From Lunularia cruciata (Eukaryota; Streptophyta; Marchantiopsida; Lunulariales; Lunulariaceae): DNA of 64,000 bases. Positions 1 to 10,195 of this stretch are shown here, piece after piece. The notes under the pieces were generated by a model. The model had not been told where the DNA came from and ran no database searches. It saw only the letters and a list, made by a program, of their open reading frames with translations. The position numbers and the translations under genes were made by a program. The stretch spans positions 41,583,034 through 41,647,033 of the forward strand of contig OX419762.1 of NCBI GenBank assembly GCA_948567375.1, given 5' to 3'. Numbering within the stretch: the stretch's first letter is position 1; every line of letters begins with the position of its first letter.

Positions 1-1882
1 CTTTTTGATATTACTTGATTCAATAATTTCTTGAATATTTAGTTATTCCTCCTTTTACTTTATGGATAACTTTATCATTTATATCTACAAGGGTGCTACT
101 GATTTTGTCAATGTAGAATACCATGTCCTACGAAAAGTCATTTAGGTGGAGGGTCATGATTCTATCCACCAAGTGTCTAATAGTCTTTAGTTATCAGCCA
201 TGAGTTAGAAAAGATTTGCTCTTTTCTGGTTGTATCCTCTTTGAGGAATCAATACAATTTGCTTGTGTTTGAAGTTTCTTCGTTCTATATACATTATCTC
301 ATGCTTGTTCTTTCTGCATCCGACTACCAATTACCTATCTTTTCCAGAATATTAATCATTTCTATTTATAGATTAGAAGAAGGTGCTTCAATCTCTTGGC
401 CAAATTAAGATTTAATGTTTTGAATAATTGAACTTAAACCAAGTTTCTACTCGATATAAAATCATATTCTTTTAGTGAAGAAAGCACTATCTTCACTTCC
501 GTCTACATTGCTTATAGCTTCTCTCTTGATTTCTCTTCAAATAATAAGTTACACAACAGTTCAAACACGGATACTTTCTCCCTCGTTGAAAGTCTAGCCA
601 CATAATTGTGAAATGAAGAAGGTATGTTTTCCATCGTCAATAAAATTAGATCCTCATCCTCCACCTTCACTAGCATCTATGATAGTTGCTATTCCAAACC
701 TCTGTTGGTAGTCAAGTGCTTGCTCACTCTTTCTCCTCCATCTAAAAAGAAAATTTAGTTGCTACCAATTCAAGAGGATTCCTTGATGGTCTAAATATTC
801 TATCATTTTCTCATAAAACATATATGTGTTTCATATACAATTTTCATAGTTTTTAAATGAAGAAATTTTGGAATCTTTCACAATCATCTCAGTAATTTCC
901 AGAACTTCTCCAAATGTTTATCGAAGTCATTGGAAGCTCATTTCTCATCTCCTTTGATGGTATCTCAATTTAAAAATTCATGCCTTCTCAATCATGTTTT
1001 CTTTTCCGAACTTGGCTTACGCTAGTTCTTGTTATCTTGCTTGTTCAAGTCACTTTACCTTATTTGCACTCAAATATCAAATCCACAGAAGAGGGATTCA
1101 ATACCATTCTCTCGTAGATTTGCCAATGCCCTTTGCTCTGATGACAGATCTGTCTACTCCATAGGGCATATATAACTTAGCCATTTCGCAATGCACACTC
1201 TAATATGCAACTGGATTTTCAGTTTATTCCATTCACTAACATTGCTTTTTATTTGGGTGGACTGGATAGAATGTTCCATACCTAGTCTCAACACGCATCG
1301 ATACTAAAGTTATAACTCAGGCTTCCGTAATTCAACATTAGTACACAGATAAAAATCGGAAACTAGATTGAATATTTCCTAAACAATAGAGTTCAATGGG
1401 TAAAATCTATCCAAAAAAATTACTTTACACATTTCTTAAAAGAATATTTTCAAATATCTTTGCTCGAACAGATCTGCTAGAGCGTGCGTGCACATGGGAA
1501 CACGGGAAAACTTAGGATTCCTTGGGAAATATCAAAAGAACGGCTTCAGGAGCTCTTCCTCCAAATCCATGATTAACATGGCCCTATGTGATCGTCCAGT
1601 CCATGTTACAAGAGAGGGTTTCAGATTTAAAGTGGATTGATATTTATGGACATTCAGTGACATCTATAATATATTATGTGGATATCCATAAAGAAAGAAT
1701 GGACCAACAATCGAATGATTAGGAAAATTTGAGGGTTTATAAAATTTTGAATGAATGTACACTTTAAATATTCAGATTTACATTAGAGGACTTATCGGGT
1801 AATTTGATAACCCCTATAAACCCATGGCTTACGTTGTAGATTATCATCAGATTCTTTTATTTCCCTTGTATAATTTCATCCG
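1..1882. other. Intergenic, no gene recognised
   Basis: AT-rich sequence with no long reading frame and no recognisable domain on either strand. It may include very old transposon DNA, but no motif supports a family assignment. Confidence 0.5.
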
Positions 1883-1898
1883 TGTAAACTCATTAGTG

Positions 1899-2056
1899 AA
1901 GAAAAAAGGCGACCGCGTAGGAAAAATGAAGGATGGGAAGACCCCATCAAGCCGTACAAGGGAGAGACAAAAAAGGTAACATGGGGCTAAGCCCCAATAG
2001 AGTCTGTATGAGAAATCTGCCCTACCGCACCTAAGATATCCGAGCTATGCAAGCTA
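1899..2056 (-). mobile_element. SINE-like repeat, copy 1 (reference full-length copy)
   Basis: A 158 bp insertion bounded by a perfect 16 bp direct repeat, TGTAAACTCATTAGTG, at 1883-1898 and 2057-2072. Read on the minus strand it starts TAGCTTGCATAGCTC, contains the hairpin TGGGGCTTAGCCCCA, then CTTGTACGGCTTGATGGGG, then TCTTCCCATCC, and ends TACGCGGTCGCC followed by a T-rich run. The long target duplication and T-rich 3' end are typical of LINE-mediated retroposition. There is no reading frame. An A-box-like TAGCTCGGATA lies near its 5' end, but no good B box, so RNA polymerase III transcription is only a possibility. This copy defines the family used for the other copies. Confidence 0.8.
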
Positions 2057-2165
2057 TGTAAACTCATTAGTGGGTTTCAACTATAAGTTTACAAATATCC
2101 ATAATATATTAAAATTTGAATTTACAAGAATTCTGAACACATTTTATGCGTGAGGACCGAAAGCA

Positions 2166-2185
2166 GTAGAGGCCCCAGCCTCTAC
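2166..2185. repeat. Perfect small hairpin
   Basis: GTAGAGGC and GCCTCTAC flank a CCCA loop, with a possible outer AGC/GCT pair. No T-run follows and no gene is adjacent, so its role is unknown. Confidence 0.6.
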
Positions 2186-3975
2186 GGCTGTCGAGATCCA
2201 TAGCATTTTATGGTTACGGGCTCATTATCCATTAAAAGTCAAATCTCGAGGTGTGTCCACCATCCTTACATCTAAAACATTAACCCTATTAGAGAATTCA
2301 GAAATAATTTTACGGAGTTTCATATATTTCTAAACTGCATTTATGAAGTGTGTGAAAAATCTGTAAAGGGCAGCTCGAAAAGCCCGTTCAAGTAGATTAG
2401 GGAAATCCACCCAAGTTGTCTATTTTTTACAAATTTTAAATTTCATAAATGGTGAGTCATAGGAAAGAAGGGATATGGAGTTTGCACCCTATTTCCATAA
2501 AACATTAATTCTAATTTAAAGTTTATTTGAATTTTATTTGAATATTTTAAGAAAAAATCCAAAGAAAATCTCAAGAAGGTGCTAGAAGGCGTCGAGAGGT
2601 GCCACAAGGTACTTGAGAGCACCCGGCCATTTATTGCAATGAGGTACACGTCGGTTGGTAATTATTGGTGTTGGTTGGCATTGATTTTTTAAATATATTC
2701 TTGCAAGTCTTGCTGTAGTCCAATTTGTCATCCATATCACCTATTTGGTGACATGGATGACAAACTAACATTTGTTTCATTATAGTACATCTAAACATCC
2801 ATTAGTGAGAATTTGATTTTAAAAAATGAATATAAATTACACTAATTTCTTGTAAGGAAATTACGGTGGATCCAATTATTAGCTCATCGTCGAGTTACAA
2901 AGTTAACTAAAGCATATTATGAAAATTTTAATTTATCTAGGAGGCATCTGCCAAAACTACTTTTGGAACCCTTATTGTATTTCTCTGCATGGTCTTCAAA
3001 TGGAGTTATTTTATTTTAAAATTATTTTATCAGTAGAATTTTTAGATAAATTTTTTTTATTAAATTTTTTATTAAATTTAGTTATACAGTTTCGAATAAT
3101 TCTCTTATCATACAAAATTTCACACGAAATTTTCTCTCATTAAATTCTACCTTTGACAAAGTGCCCGTAGCTAGTATAAACTTACAGGTCACATCATGAC
3201 TTTTAAAATTTTATATGATAACGGGACGTCTCCCCGTAAAAATCACGCATCCCCATCAAATCCTATAAAACCTTGATGGATTTCTCGTATAAAAATTTTA
3301 AATTCACGCACCCATACAACGTTGACGGATGATTGGCATTATGGAATGAAGTTGATTCTAACACTATTTCAAGGTCAAGGTTAAGGTCCCATACTGCAAA
3401 GCAACGATAGGGTTTACGAGGTGTGTTTGAGGATGTCAACTATGGTGTTTACTCTTTCTTAATCTGTCAGGGGTTTTGTGTTGATTATTATTGTGAGGGT
3501 TCGAAATCAAGTTCATAATTTCGTTCATCTAAGCTCGTGTTGTCCACACATTATCTCTCTGTAAATAAATTTTATAGCTTCATTTAATTCCGTAATAAAG
3601 AAAAAATATGAATTATTTTGTATATTTTTAAATAATACAATTGGCATTCAACATGTTAATTGTTCTATTTATTTTAATAATAATTTTCACCATTTTTAAG
3701 GAAATTTATTACTAAAAATATAGAAGATGACCCACTACCATCTATACACAATGGGAGCCTATAAAGTTGTCAGACGATAAAGCGCGGACCATCCGCGTAG
3801 AATTGGATAAATGAGATTATAAAATTAATTTCAGACGTTTTAGAGAATAATTCACTCAACAACAAGATAATTAAGGGTAAATGAGATAACAAGAGACAGC
3901 AAATACACCTGTAGTTTAGGGATCACCCGTAAATCATTTCCCGAATAACCACGAAGTCGAAGGTGAAAAGCGACC

Positions 3976-4036
3976 GCGAATTCCGGAAGTATATAATTGA
4001 AGCCCCTAAATGCTTTCGAACAACTTCCGGAATCGC
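3976..4036. repeat. Inverted repeat around TTCCGGAAGT
   Basis: GCGAATTCCGGAAGT at 3976-3990 is matched by ACTTCCGGAATCGC at 4023-4036 in reverse complement, with one base gap and a 32 bp loop. The left arm overlaps AAAAGCGACCGCG, which resembles the end of the SINE-like repeat. The rest of that repeat is absent here. Confidence 0.5.
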
Positions 4037-4230
4037 AGTTCTCCCGATGACTGGGCTTGGACCTTCTAAACTTTCCTCGTTACGTTGGATCCTGCCACTT
4101 CCTGGACTCAAGTGCCCAAATTCATCCACACATGTCGGCTCTCAAGCAAGAAATTCAACAGATTCGGCGGATGTTGCTATGGGATGAATGGTCATAATAA
4201 TTCCAATGCAGCTCACCCAATAATATCAAT

Positions 4231-4312
4231 TAAATTGATATTGTCTCTCCCTTGTACGGCTTGATGGGGTCTTCCCATCCTTCATTTTTCCTACGCGGTC
4301 GCCTTTTTCTCC
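4231..4312 (+). mobile_element. SINE-like repeat, copy 2, 5'-truncated
   Basis: Sense strand is plus. It keeps only the 3' half of the family, from GTCTCTCCCTTGTACGG through the GATGGG/CCCATC hairpin to CTACGCGGTCGCC and a T run. It is flanked by ATAATATCAAT at 4220-4230 and 4313-4323. Loss of the 5' part together with a target duplication is what incomplete reverse transcription from the 3' end produces. Confidence 0.8.
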
Positions 4313-4323
4313 ATAATATCAAT

Positions 4324-5981
4324 GGCCTTTAGAATGTCGCTCGAGATCCAAATTCCTATTGAGAAAACTGCGCTTCATCCTTTTAAAGTCTATGCTCAGT
4401 TTTATTTCCTCGGAACTTTTCTCGTTACTTGACTCACCTCGGGTCAGGTTTCAAGAATTTATACGTAATGTACATAAGATTCCTGCAATGAAAAGTTCCG
4501 TACAGTCGCAACGACTTTACGTACTGAATACTTATGGTTGGTTTCAAACTGACTAACATGTTTTCTACTGAGATATTTCTCTTACCAGTTGCAAGTGTCT
4601 GGTCAAGATTTGCAGGGCTAATGATCTTCTCTAGCTTTCATTCTCAATCACTTAATTTAGCTTGATGCAAGTTTATCTCAGTTGCAGTCACATCATTAAA
4701 AGCCTCTCCAGCTGATAAGACCATGATCTTCAAGGATCATGTGTCAAAATCTGAAATAAAGATCAAATTAATTAGACTATAGAATCTGCACAGTATAGCC
4801 AATGGAATTCTATGAACCAACCGCCTCTGCAGATGAGAGAGCGTCCTCGATTGTATCTTTCAGCAGGAATTTTGTTTCTCTCGAGTTCTGTCACTTGGTC
4901 CTCTCTCCATCCACGGACTGTGGGTGGAGTCAGTATTAATGTTGACGTTTACTGATTTTGGGATGACGACTCTGTGTTCATGAAAACTGTGGTTCATGAC
5001 AGTGTTCGCTGATATACGTGAAGCGATCTACACGCAAATGCTAGGTTAGGCCATTAGTTTACGAATCACAGAAATAAATGAGAAACATCATCATGCCGCA
5101 ACCTGACTTTTGACAAACAAAGGTACTCAAGAGAAAACGATGACCTTGAAAGATTACTGAAATTCAGAAAGATTCTGGTCAATCGTCAAATATTACCTGT
5201 CAATTAATCACGAGCCACTTTCTCTATAGTGACGAGATTTCATCTAAATTTGATCTACCCATTTATATATTCATTATCCACTTGTGAAGCTTGTTTTACA
5301 CTACATGTAACAACCGAGATTTTACGTTAGATATAACATCGGTCCATATAATAAGGTATCATTTTGGAAAATAGAGGATAGTTAGTTACCCCAAGAGGAA
5401 GCAGAGATCTAGTGTTTCTCATGGCACAAAGAAACTGGGATAATTTGCTTGGAAGGACAATTAATACGTTTTGTGTATGACACAGATCAAGGTACACTTG
5501 TATTTAGTCTGAAATGATCAAGTGACTGTACCAGATATTGGAACAGTGGACCTTCCACATCATTTAGTGTTAAAGAGAGTGATCACTCATCCTCTTGGAT
5601 GAGAGTGAATAGAGTAATAACATACAAGGTTTCCAAGTATATGGGTATGCAACAAAATCACCTTTTTGTTCTTTGGAGTTATATATATTATGCAGAGGGA
5701 TGTGCGCAGGGTTTGACACATTTGTCAAGGAATGTGCAAAAGTATACCATTCTAGACATCAGGGTATATTTTACTCTCATTTTTTACAATAGTTTTAGCC
5801 CGCACAGTTTCATTATTCTACAAAAAGTACGGACTAGTGCATTCCATAAGAGAGCAATCACACAGTAAAATATATTTGTTTTGAAGCTCCAATCGTTTAT
5901 CTATCATACAACTTGCATAGCTCAAATATCTTAGATGTTGTATAGCAGATTCCTCTTACCACTAATATTAGAACTTAGCAC
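4324..5981. other. Intergenic, no gene recognised
   Basis: Mixed composition with short reading frames only and no recognisable domain. Nothing here is supported as a gene. Confidence 0.45.
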
Positions 5982-6092
5982 TATTTTACCCCAATGTCTG
6001 TTTTACCCCAATGTCATTTCCTTTTCCAGCTTGAGGGGTCTTCCCGTCCTTCTCGTTATAACTCGTTATAACGCGCGGTCCCCTTCTACACA
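5982..6092 (+). mobile_element. SINE-like repeat, copy 3, rearranged
   Basis: The left part has TTTTACCCCAATGTC twice (5984-5998, 6001-6015), related to the family segment after the GGGGC hairpin. The right part has GGGGTCTTCCCGTCC and GCGCGGTCCCC, matching the family 3' end. CTCGTTATAA is duplicated just before the end. No clear target duplication was found. Confidence 0.6.
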
Positions 6093-6480
6093 TCGTGAAC
6101 GGAATTGACAGCCCTGAAACTTATATATAGTCCTATTATTTATTACTAGTCTTCTTTGTTCAAAGAAAATTATTAACAAGTGAGAATGAACCTACTCGAG
6201 GCTCAGCCCTCTCCTTTCCGCAATTTTAACCACATTATATGTCGTTTTTAAGGGGAACAATTTTTGGAATCAGAGATCGTATTACCACAAGTTTGATATG
6301 TTTTCGTATGTTTATTCTTGTGATTAAGCATGTTGATTACAGTGACCAAGAATATGGAGTGTTTACAAGCCTAATCTTCATCGAAAAGATGGAGCAGGCC
6401 AGAATGAAAATCTTTCTCGGGTGAGTGTAGTGCTGTCATTTCTTCATATGTTTTGAAACAACAATGCAAGGCAACCTTTG
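6093..6480. other. Intergenic, no gene recognised
   Basis: No domain or credible start/stop context is visible. One open frame at 6239-6424 encodes 61 residues with no recognisable motif and is treated as chance. Confidence 0.4.
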
Positions 6481-6502
6481 CCTAAAAAGCTATCTACTGA
6501 GT

Positions 6503-6661
6503 CGGCTATCGGCTTGATGGGGCTTGTCATATAGACTCTATTGGTGCTTAGCCATATTTTACCTCTTTTTTCTCTCCCTTGTACGGCCTTGATGGGGTTT
6601 TTCCACCCTTCGTTTTTCCTACGCGGTCGCCTTTTCTCTCTTTCACACGGGGTCGCTTTTT
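6503..6661 (+). mobile_element. SINE-like repeat, copy 4, near full length
   Basis: About 159 bp in sense orientation, flanked by CCTAAAAAGCTATCTAC at 6481-6497 and 6662-6678. The match extends to 22 bp with one mismatch. It keeps ACTCTATTGGTGCTTAGCC (the first hairpin is damaged), the TGTACGG segment and the GGATG 3' part. The 3' terminus is doubled: CGCGGTCGCCTTTT is followed by ACGGGGTCGCTTTTT. With copy 1, this fixes the full length of the family near 158 bp. Confidence 0.8.
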
Positions 6662-6683
6662 CCTAAAAAGCTATCTACAGAGT

Positions 6684-7187
6684 GTAGAGTTTGCCTAGGT
6701 GAAACTTTGCGTAGAACCTTGACTTTTGCTGGTGCATGATTACTCAAAAAGCTTCCCCTATTTCGGAAAGTACATCAGATTTAGAACATTCCATGATATT
6801 CAAGGACCCGTTAAAGTTCAGTTGCAAGATCACAATTCGGGTAAACAAATTGAGACCCACTTTTGGACTTTCGAACCCAACGAAGATTAAAAAAGGAAAA
6901 AAGCACTTGTGCACAGTGCGCGCTGCTAAACCTAGCATGCTATTTTGTCGATACAACAGTGTTTGTTCAGACTTTATAGACACCTATAAATAAATAGACT
7001 TCTAGGAAAAAGACTGATATTGGTGGATCACATCAATGTCAGGCTGGCTTTGTTCTACATATCAGACAATACATACGAATCAGCTTTAATCTAGTAAGCC
7101 TAGTCACGATCCAGTAACTATTAGTTTGTCTTTTTAGCCTTAATCTATAATAACCCAAAACCCCGAATATTCTGTAAAGTACTTCTA
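6684..7187. other. Intergenic, no gene recognised
   Basis: Open frames on both strands at about 6736-6993 overlap each other and show no known motif. They are not supported as genes. Confidence 0.4.
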
Positions 7188-7243
7188 TTACTTGATAGGG
7201 TCTTCCCATCCTTCTTGTTATCCTACACGGTCGCCGCTTTCAC
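7188..7243 (+). mobile_element. SINE-like repeat, copy 5, short 3' fragment
   Basis: Contains GATAGGGTCTTCCCATCC, then TTCTTGTTATCCTACACGG and TCGCC followed by T-rich DNA. This is the last ~55 bp of the family. A weak flanking repeat (ACTTCTATTAC / ACTTCTAACAC) may be its target duplication. Confidence 0.65.
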
Positions 7244-8189
7244 TTCTAACACTATAACGAGAAGTCACTGTAAAATATCATCGATGGGTTTACATTTCCA
7301 CCCACTTTCAAGTCATTGTGGTGCCAAAGAACTTGAGAGCCTATGGAAATAAGAGCCTTTTGAGAGCGTTCTTCACTTTGCATTTAACGGTGGCAGTGAG
7401 CAGATCGATATGTTTCATGTGCCAGTCTCTGTCGGCACATGTATCGACCATTCACCAATCTCCTGTACCCATCTCACCCACCTATCTCACCTATTTGCCA
7501 ACTACAAATTCCAATCCTTCAATCGTATAGGTTAGCGAAGGCTTTATGCACTCTTCATGCGCAGAGAAAAGTGTGCAAGAATACCAGTTATCTAGGGTGT
7601 TTCACAAAGACAAATTGCGTTCAGATTTGGAACTGTGGACATCCATCCATATCTTTTCGTAACGGAATACTGTTTATTTATGAACGCTTAGGTTATGTTT
7701 GGTTAACTGACCTATGAACTACAACACATTTATAGTAACGCACTAGTTGTTTAAAAGGTTCATGAAGAGAAGCATTCGATCTAGCATTGCTCTGTGATGT
7801 CCGTTGGTTAAATCTTAACCATGTATATTAGAACAAAATCAACTTCTCAAGGTATCCGAACGAGATGCAAATTTGCAGAGTGTGTTGTATTACGCCTTTT
7901 ATCATCTAGTTACAATGATCATATTTGTCAACCGTGATATCAAACTAATTAAGAATTCAAGACATGTTGAGACATAGAGAACAACAGAGATTGACTTAAC
8001 AGCACCTCAACAGTAGCATGTCGATTTCACGTAGTGATTCTTATTGCCACCTAACATTTTGTTTCACCACCCATGATGTGGTGACCGCAGGGTAGGCGTG
8101 TGAGTGCCATCCTATCTTTACCATGTCATGTATATGTTCGGCAATGGCAAAGGTCGAACAAGTTCCTAATGCTACTCTGATTTGACCCC
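7244..8189. other. Intergenic, no gene recognised
   Basis: Reading frames up to about 90 codons occur, for example at 7439-7717, but none shows a domain, and their overlap in two frames suggests chance. Confidence 0.4.
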
Positions 8190-8262
8190 CTATGTCCTGT
8201 AGCTGTACGGCTTGATGGCGGTCTTCCAATCCTTCTGGTTACCTTACGCGCGTCATCGTTCC
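8190..8262 (+). mobile_element. SINE-like repeat, copy 6, 3' fragment
   Basis: CTGTACGGCTTGATGGCGG, TCTTCCAATCC and TTACGCGCGTC match the 3' half with several substitutions. No clear target duplication. Confidence 0.6.
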
Positions 8263-8384
8263 CTTTGATCGTCCGATAAACTTAACAGTATCGCTACGCG
8301 GCAGTTGAGTGTCTCAGTGGCGACGGATATACAGTCATATACTACTTAAAAGTCGAAATGTTCTTGGATGTGAATTGAGTTAAG

Positions 8385-8444
8385 GGAGAGAAGGACGACC
8401 ACGTAAAAACATTGAAGGATGGGAAGCCCCAAAAAGGTAAAATG
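8385..8444 (-). mobile_element. SINE-like repeat, copy 7, short and internally deleted
   Basis: A 60 bp insertion between TGAATTGAGTTAAG (8371-8384) and TGGATTGAGTTAAG (8445-8458), a 14 bp duplication with one mismatch. On plus it reads GACGACCACGTA, GGATGGGAAG, then CCCCAAAAAGGTAAAATG, so the middle of the repeat is deleted. Confidence 0.75.
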
Positions 8445-8458
8445 TGGATTGAGTTAAG

Positions 8459-9769
8459 TAGTTATCGAGAAATGTAATTTACGAAGCCTTTGAACTGGGT
8501 GGCATCCAGGGAGCTCATCCGGGGAAGCGAGCGCCTTCGAAGTTAGGCGAACTCGTTAAATGTTTGGAAATATTTTAGGAGCGCCTCGAACTCCGGGCCG
8601 AGCTCCCCGGATGCTTAGGGAGCTTGGGCTAGCTTCGAGGAGTTAGTTGAATGGTTAGAAAACTTGGGTTCGTTGAATGTTTAGACAATTTCTACTTATG
8701 GAACTCCCTCCACTTGATAGGCTGAATAAAAAGCGTTGTTCAGCTGCATTAACGTGTTCAGCCATCATAGACAGTCAATTAAATGTGGAGAAACGAAAAT
8801 CCTTTTTTCGTCAGACTTGATAAATCCCACTCAACCTTTAATAGCTCCTCTATGAAGTTCTTTCGAGAGTTGAGAATCGATATCGTATCAGAAGGAGCCA
8901 GAAAACTGATGGAAATTTCTCTAAGGTTAGTACATGATCCAAAAGACACTGGATGCTGGAGCTCGGTACTGTGGTGTGGACGAATGGAGTGAGTGCTTCG
9001 AGGGACATATCCGATTACCTTAGGACGCATGTCCGGATGTCTATGCTGCGGCAGTACAGTCTATCACGTTGTGGTCCTCCATCGAATTCCCTTCTCTGCT
9101 GGATATGCTTAAATATTAAGACAATTCTACGTGAGTTCACAGACGACTCGCGAAGACGACAGTACATGTATCCCAATGCTGGAGTTCCAATTCTGTGTAT
9201 CACAGATTAATGTAACACAGATCCAAAATCAAAGATCGAAGTTCTCTCGAGTCAAGTTAGAAATCTAATCCTGGAGCATTGATAGAACGGTCCACCTCTC
9301 AGTGAAATCCTAAGCAATCGCGCCTCGCAGGGTCTCGTTAAACCTTATCGTGCGTTCATTATACGTGCTAAGCGATCAGGAGGTTTAGCTTGGGTATCCC
9401 TTGTCACTCCTGCCACTCTTTCTGTCCCGTTTCTCTCCCGTGCCATCCGGTATCGCGAGGGATTTGCGATGAAATGAAGGCATTTGTTGATCCTCAAAAC
9501 TGCGATCATTTACAGTGGCTTTATTCCTCTATTTTATACAGTGAACGTTATAAGAACACAATTTACCTGTATGGGAATTTAGTGCAAACGCGGACTGCTC
9601 AAGTCCACGTTAAGCGTTGGGGTTACCATTAAGACCTCTGGCCTACTTAGAGCACCGTTATCGAACTGCCAGAGTGCCAAACTCGAGTTACTGTTAAGTC
9701 CATCTCTGGAACCAAGCTGGCGCAAAGACACTAGTGCGTCACGTCCATCTGAATTGGATAGATGTTCTA
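8459..9769. other. GC-richer intergenic segment, no gene recognised
   Basis: Contains the inverted repeat at 8516-8613 and several short overlapping reading frames (8779-9210) on both strands with no recognisable domain. CG dinucleotides are commoner here than in the surrounding DNA. Confidence 0.4.
8516..8613. repeat. GC-rich inverted repeat
   Basis: CATCCGGGGA at 8516-8525 is the exact reverse complement of TCCCCGGATG at 8604-8613. Weaker pairing continues around it: GGGAGCTC and GAGCTCCC, and AGCGCCTTCGAA against a similar stretch near 8578. It could be a small foldback element or a folded non-coding transcript. Confidence 0.5.
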
Positions 9770-9862
9770 TGATACTACTGGGGTTTCGCCCCATTTTACC
9801 TGTTATGTTTTCTCTTTGTATGATTGGTTGACGGGTCTCCCTATCCTTCTTATTATATCCGC
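9770..9862 (+). mobile_element. SINE-like repeat, copy 8
   Basis: Has CTACTGGGGTTTCGCCCCATT, a hairpin with the family stem but a changed loop, then TTTACCTGTTATG, a diverged TGTATGATTGGTTGACGGG and TCTCCCTATCCTTCTT. The 3' end is eroded. No clear target duplication. Confidence 0.6.
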
Positions 9863-10006
9863 TGTGAGATGGCAAACAATATATACCTTAAAAACAATTT
9901 TAAAATGCAGGCACACCAAAAACTGCAGATAAAAAGGAAGAGTCCAAGACTCTATGAGCAAATAGACAAAGAGAAACAAAGGCACATGCCCAAAGCCGGT
10001 CATCAC

Positions 10007-10165
10007 GAAACAAGACTACATGTGAAAGCAAGAAGGATGTGAAGACCCCATCAAGCCATACAAGGAAAATACAACAGGGGTAAAATGAGGCTAAGCTACA
10101 ATAGTATTGGTGTGAAGGATATGCCCTACAACACCTAAAATATCTAAGCTATGCAAGTCATATGA
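10007..10165 (-). mobile_element. SINE-like repeat, copy 9, forming the 3' UTR of the LINE-like gene
   Basis: On the minus strand this starts about 30 bases after the stop codon of the LINE-like gene (stop at 10196-10198). It matches copy 1 over nearly its whole length: GACTTGCATAGCT, GTAGGGCATATCC, TAGCTTAGCC, TGTATGGCTTGATGGGG, TCTTCACATCC. At the 3' end ACGCGGTC has become ATGTAGTC, the pattern left by CpG decay. Unlike copies 1, 4 and 10, no long target duplication sits at its borders. Homology also appears to run into the LINE 3' flank. It is therefore best read as the LINE's own 3' tail; an independent insertion is not excluded. Confidence 0.6.
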
Positions 10166-10195
10166 TCTAAACTGGAGCACCAGAACAAGCATCAC

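Larger units (their letters stand above)
2073..4219. other. Intergenic, no gene; two inverted repeats
   Basis: No credible coding region. It holds a perfect 8 bp-stem hairpin at 2166-2185 and an inverted repeat at 3976-3990/4023-4036 (both listed separately). The rest is AT-rich. Confidence 0.5.

Noticed and set aside
1930-1990. Group II intron domain V similarity (AGCCGTACAAGG)
   Set aside because: Only one 12-base segment resembles the domain. The paired half and the catalytic triad are missing, and the repeat has retroposon-type duplications.
1899-2056. Twister or hammerhead ribozyme in the SINE-like repeat
   Set aside because: I looked for CTGATGA/GAAA and for the twister loop pattern. 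The hairpins do not have the required conserved bases.
8779-9210. Overlapping frames on both strands as a gene
   Set aside because: Neither strand shows a domain, and they overlap in a CG-rich patch where long frames arise by chance.
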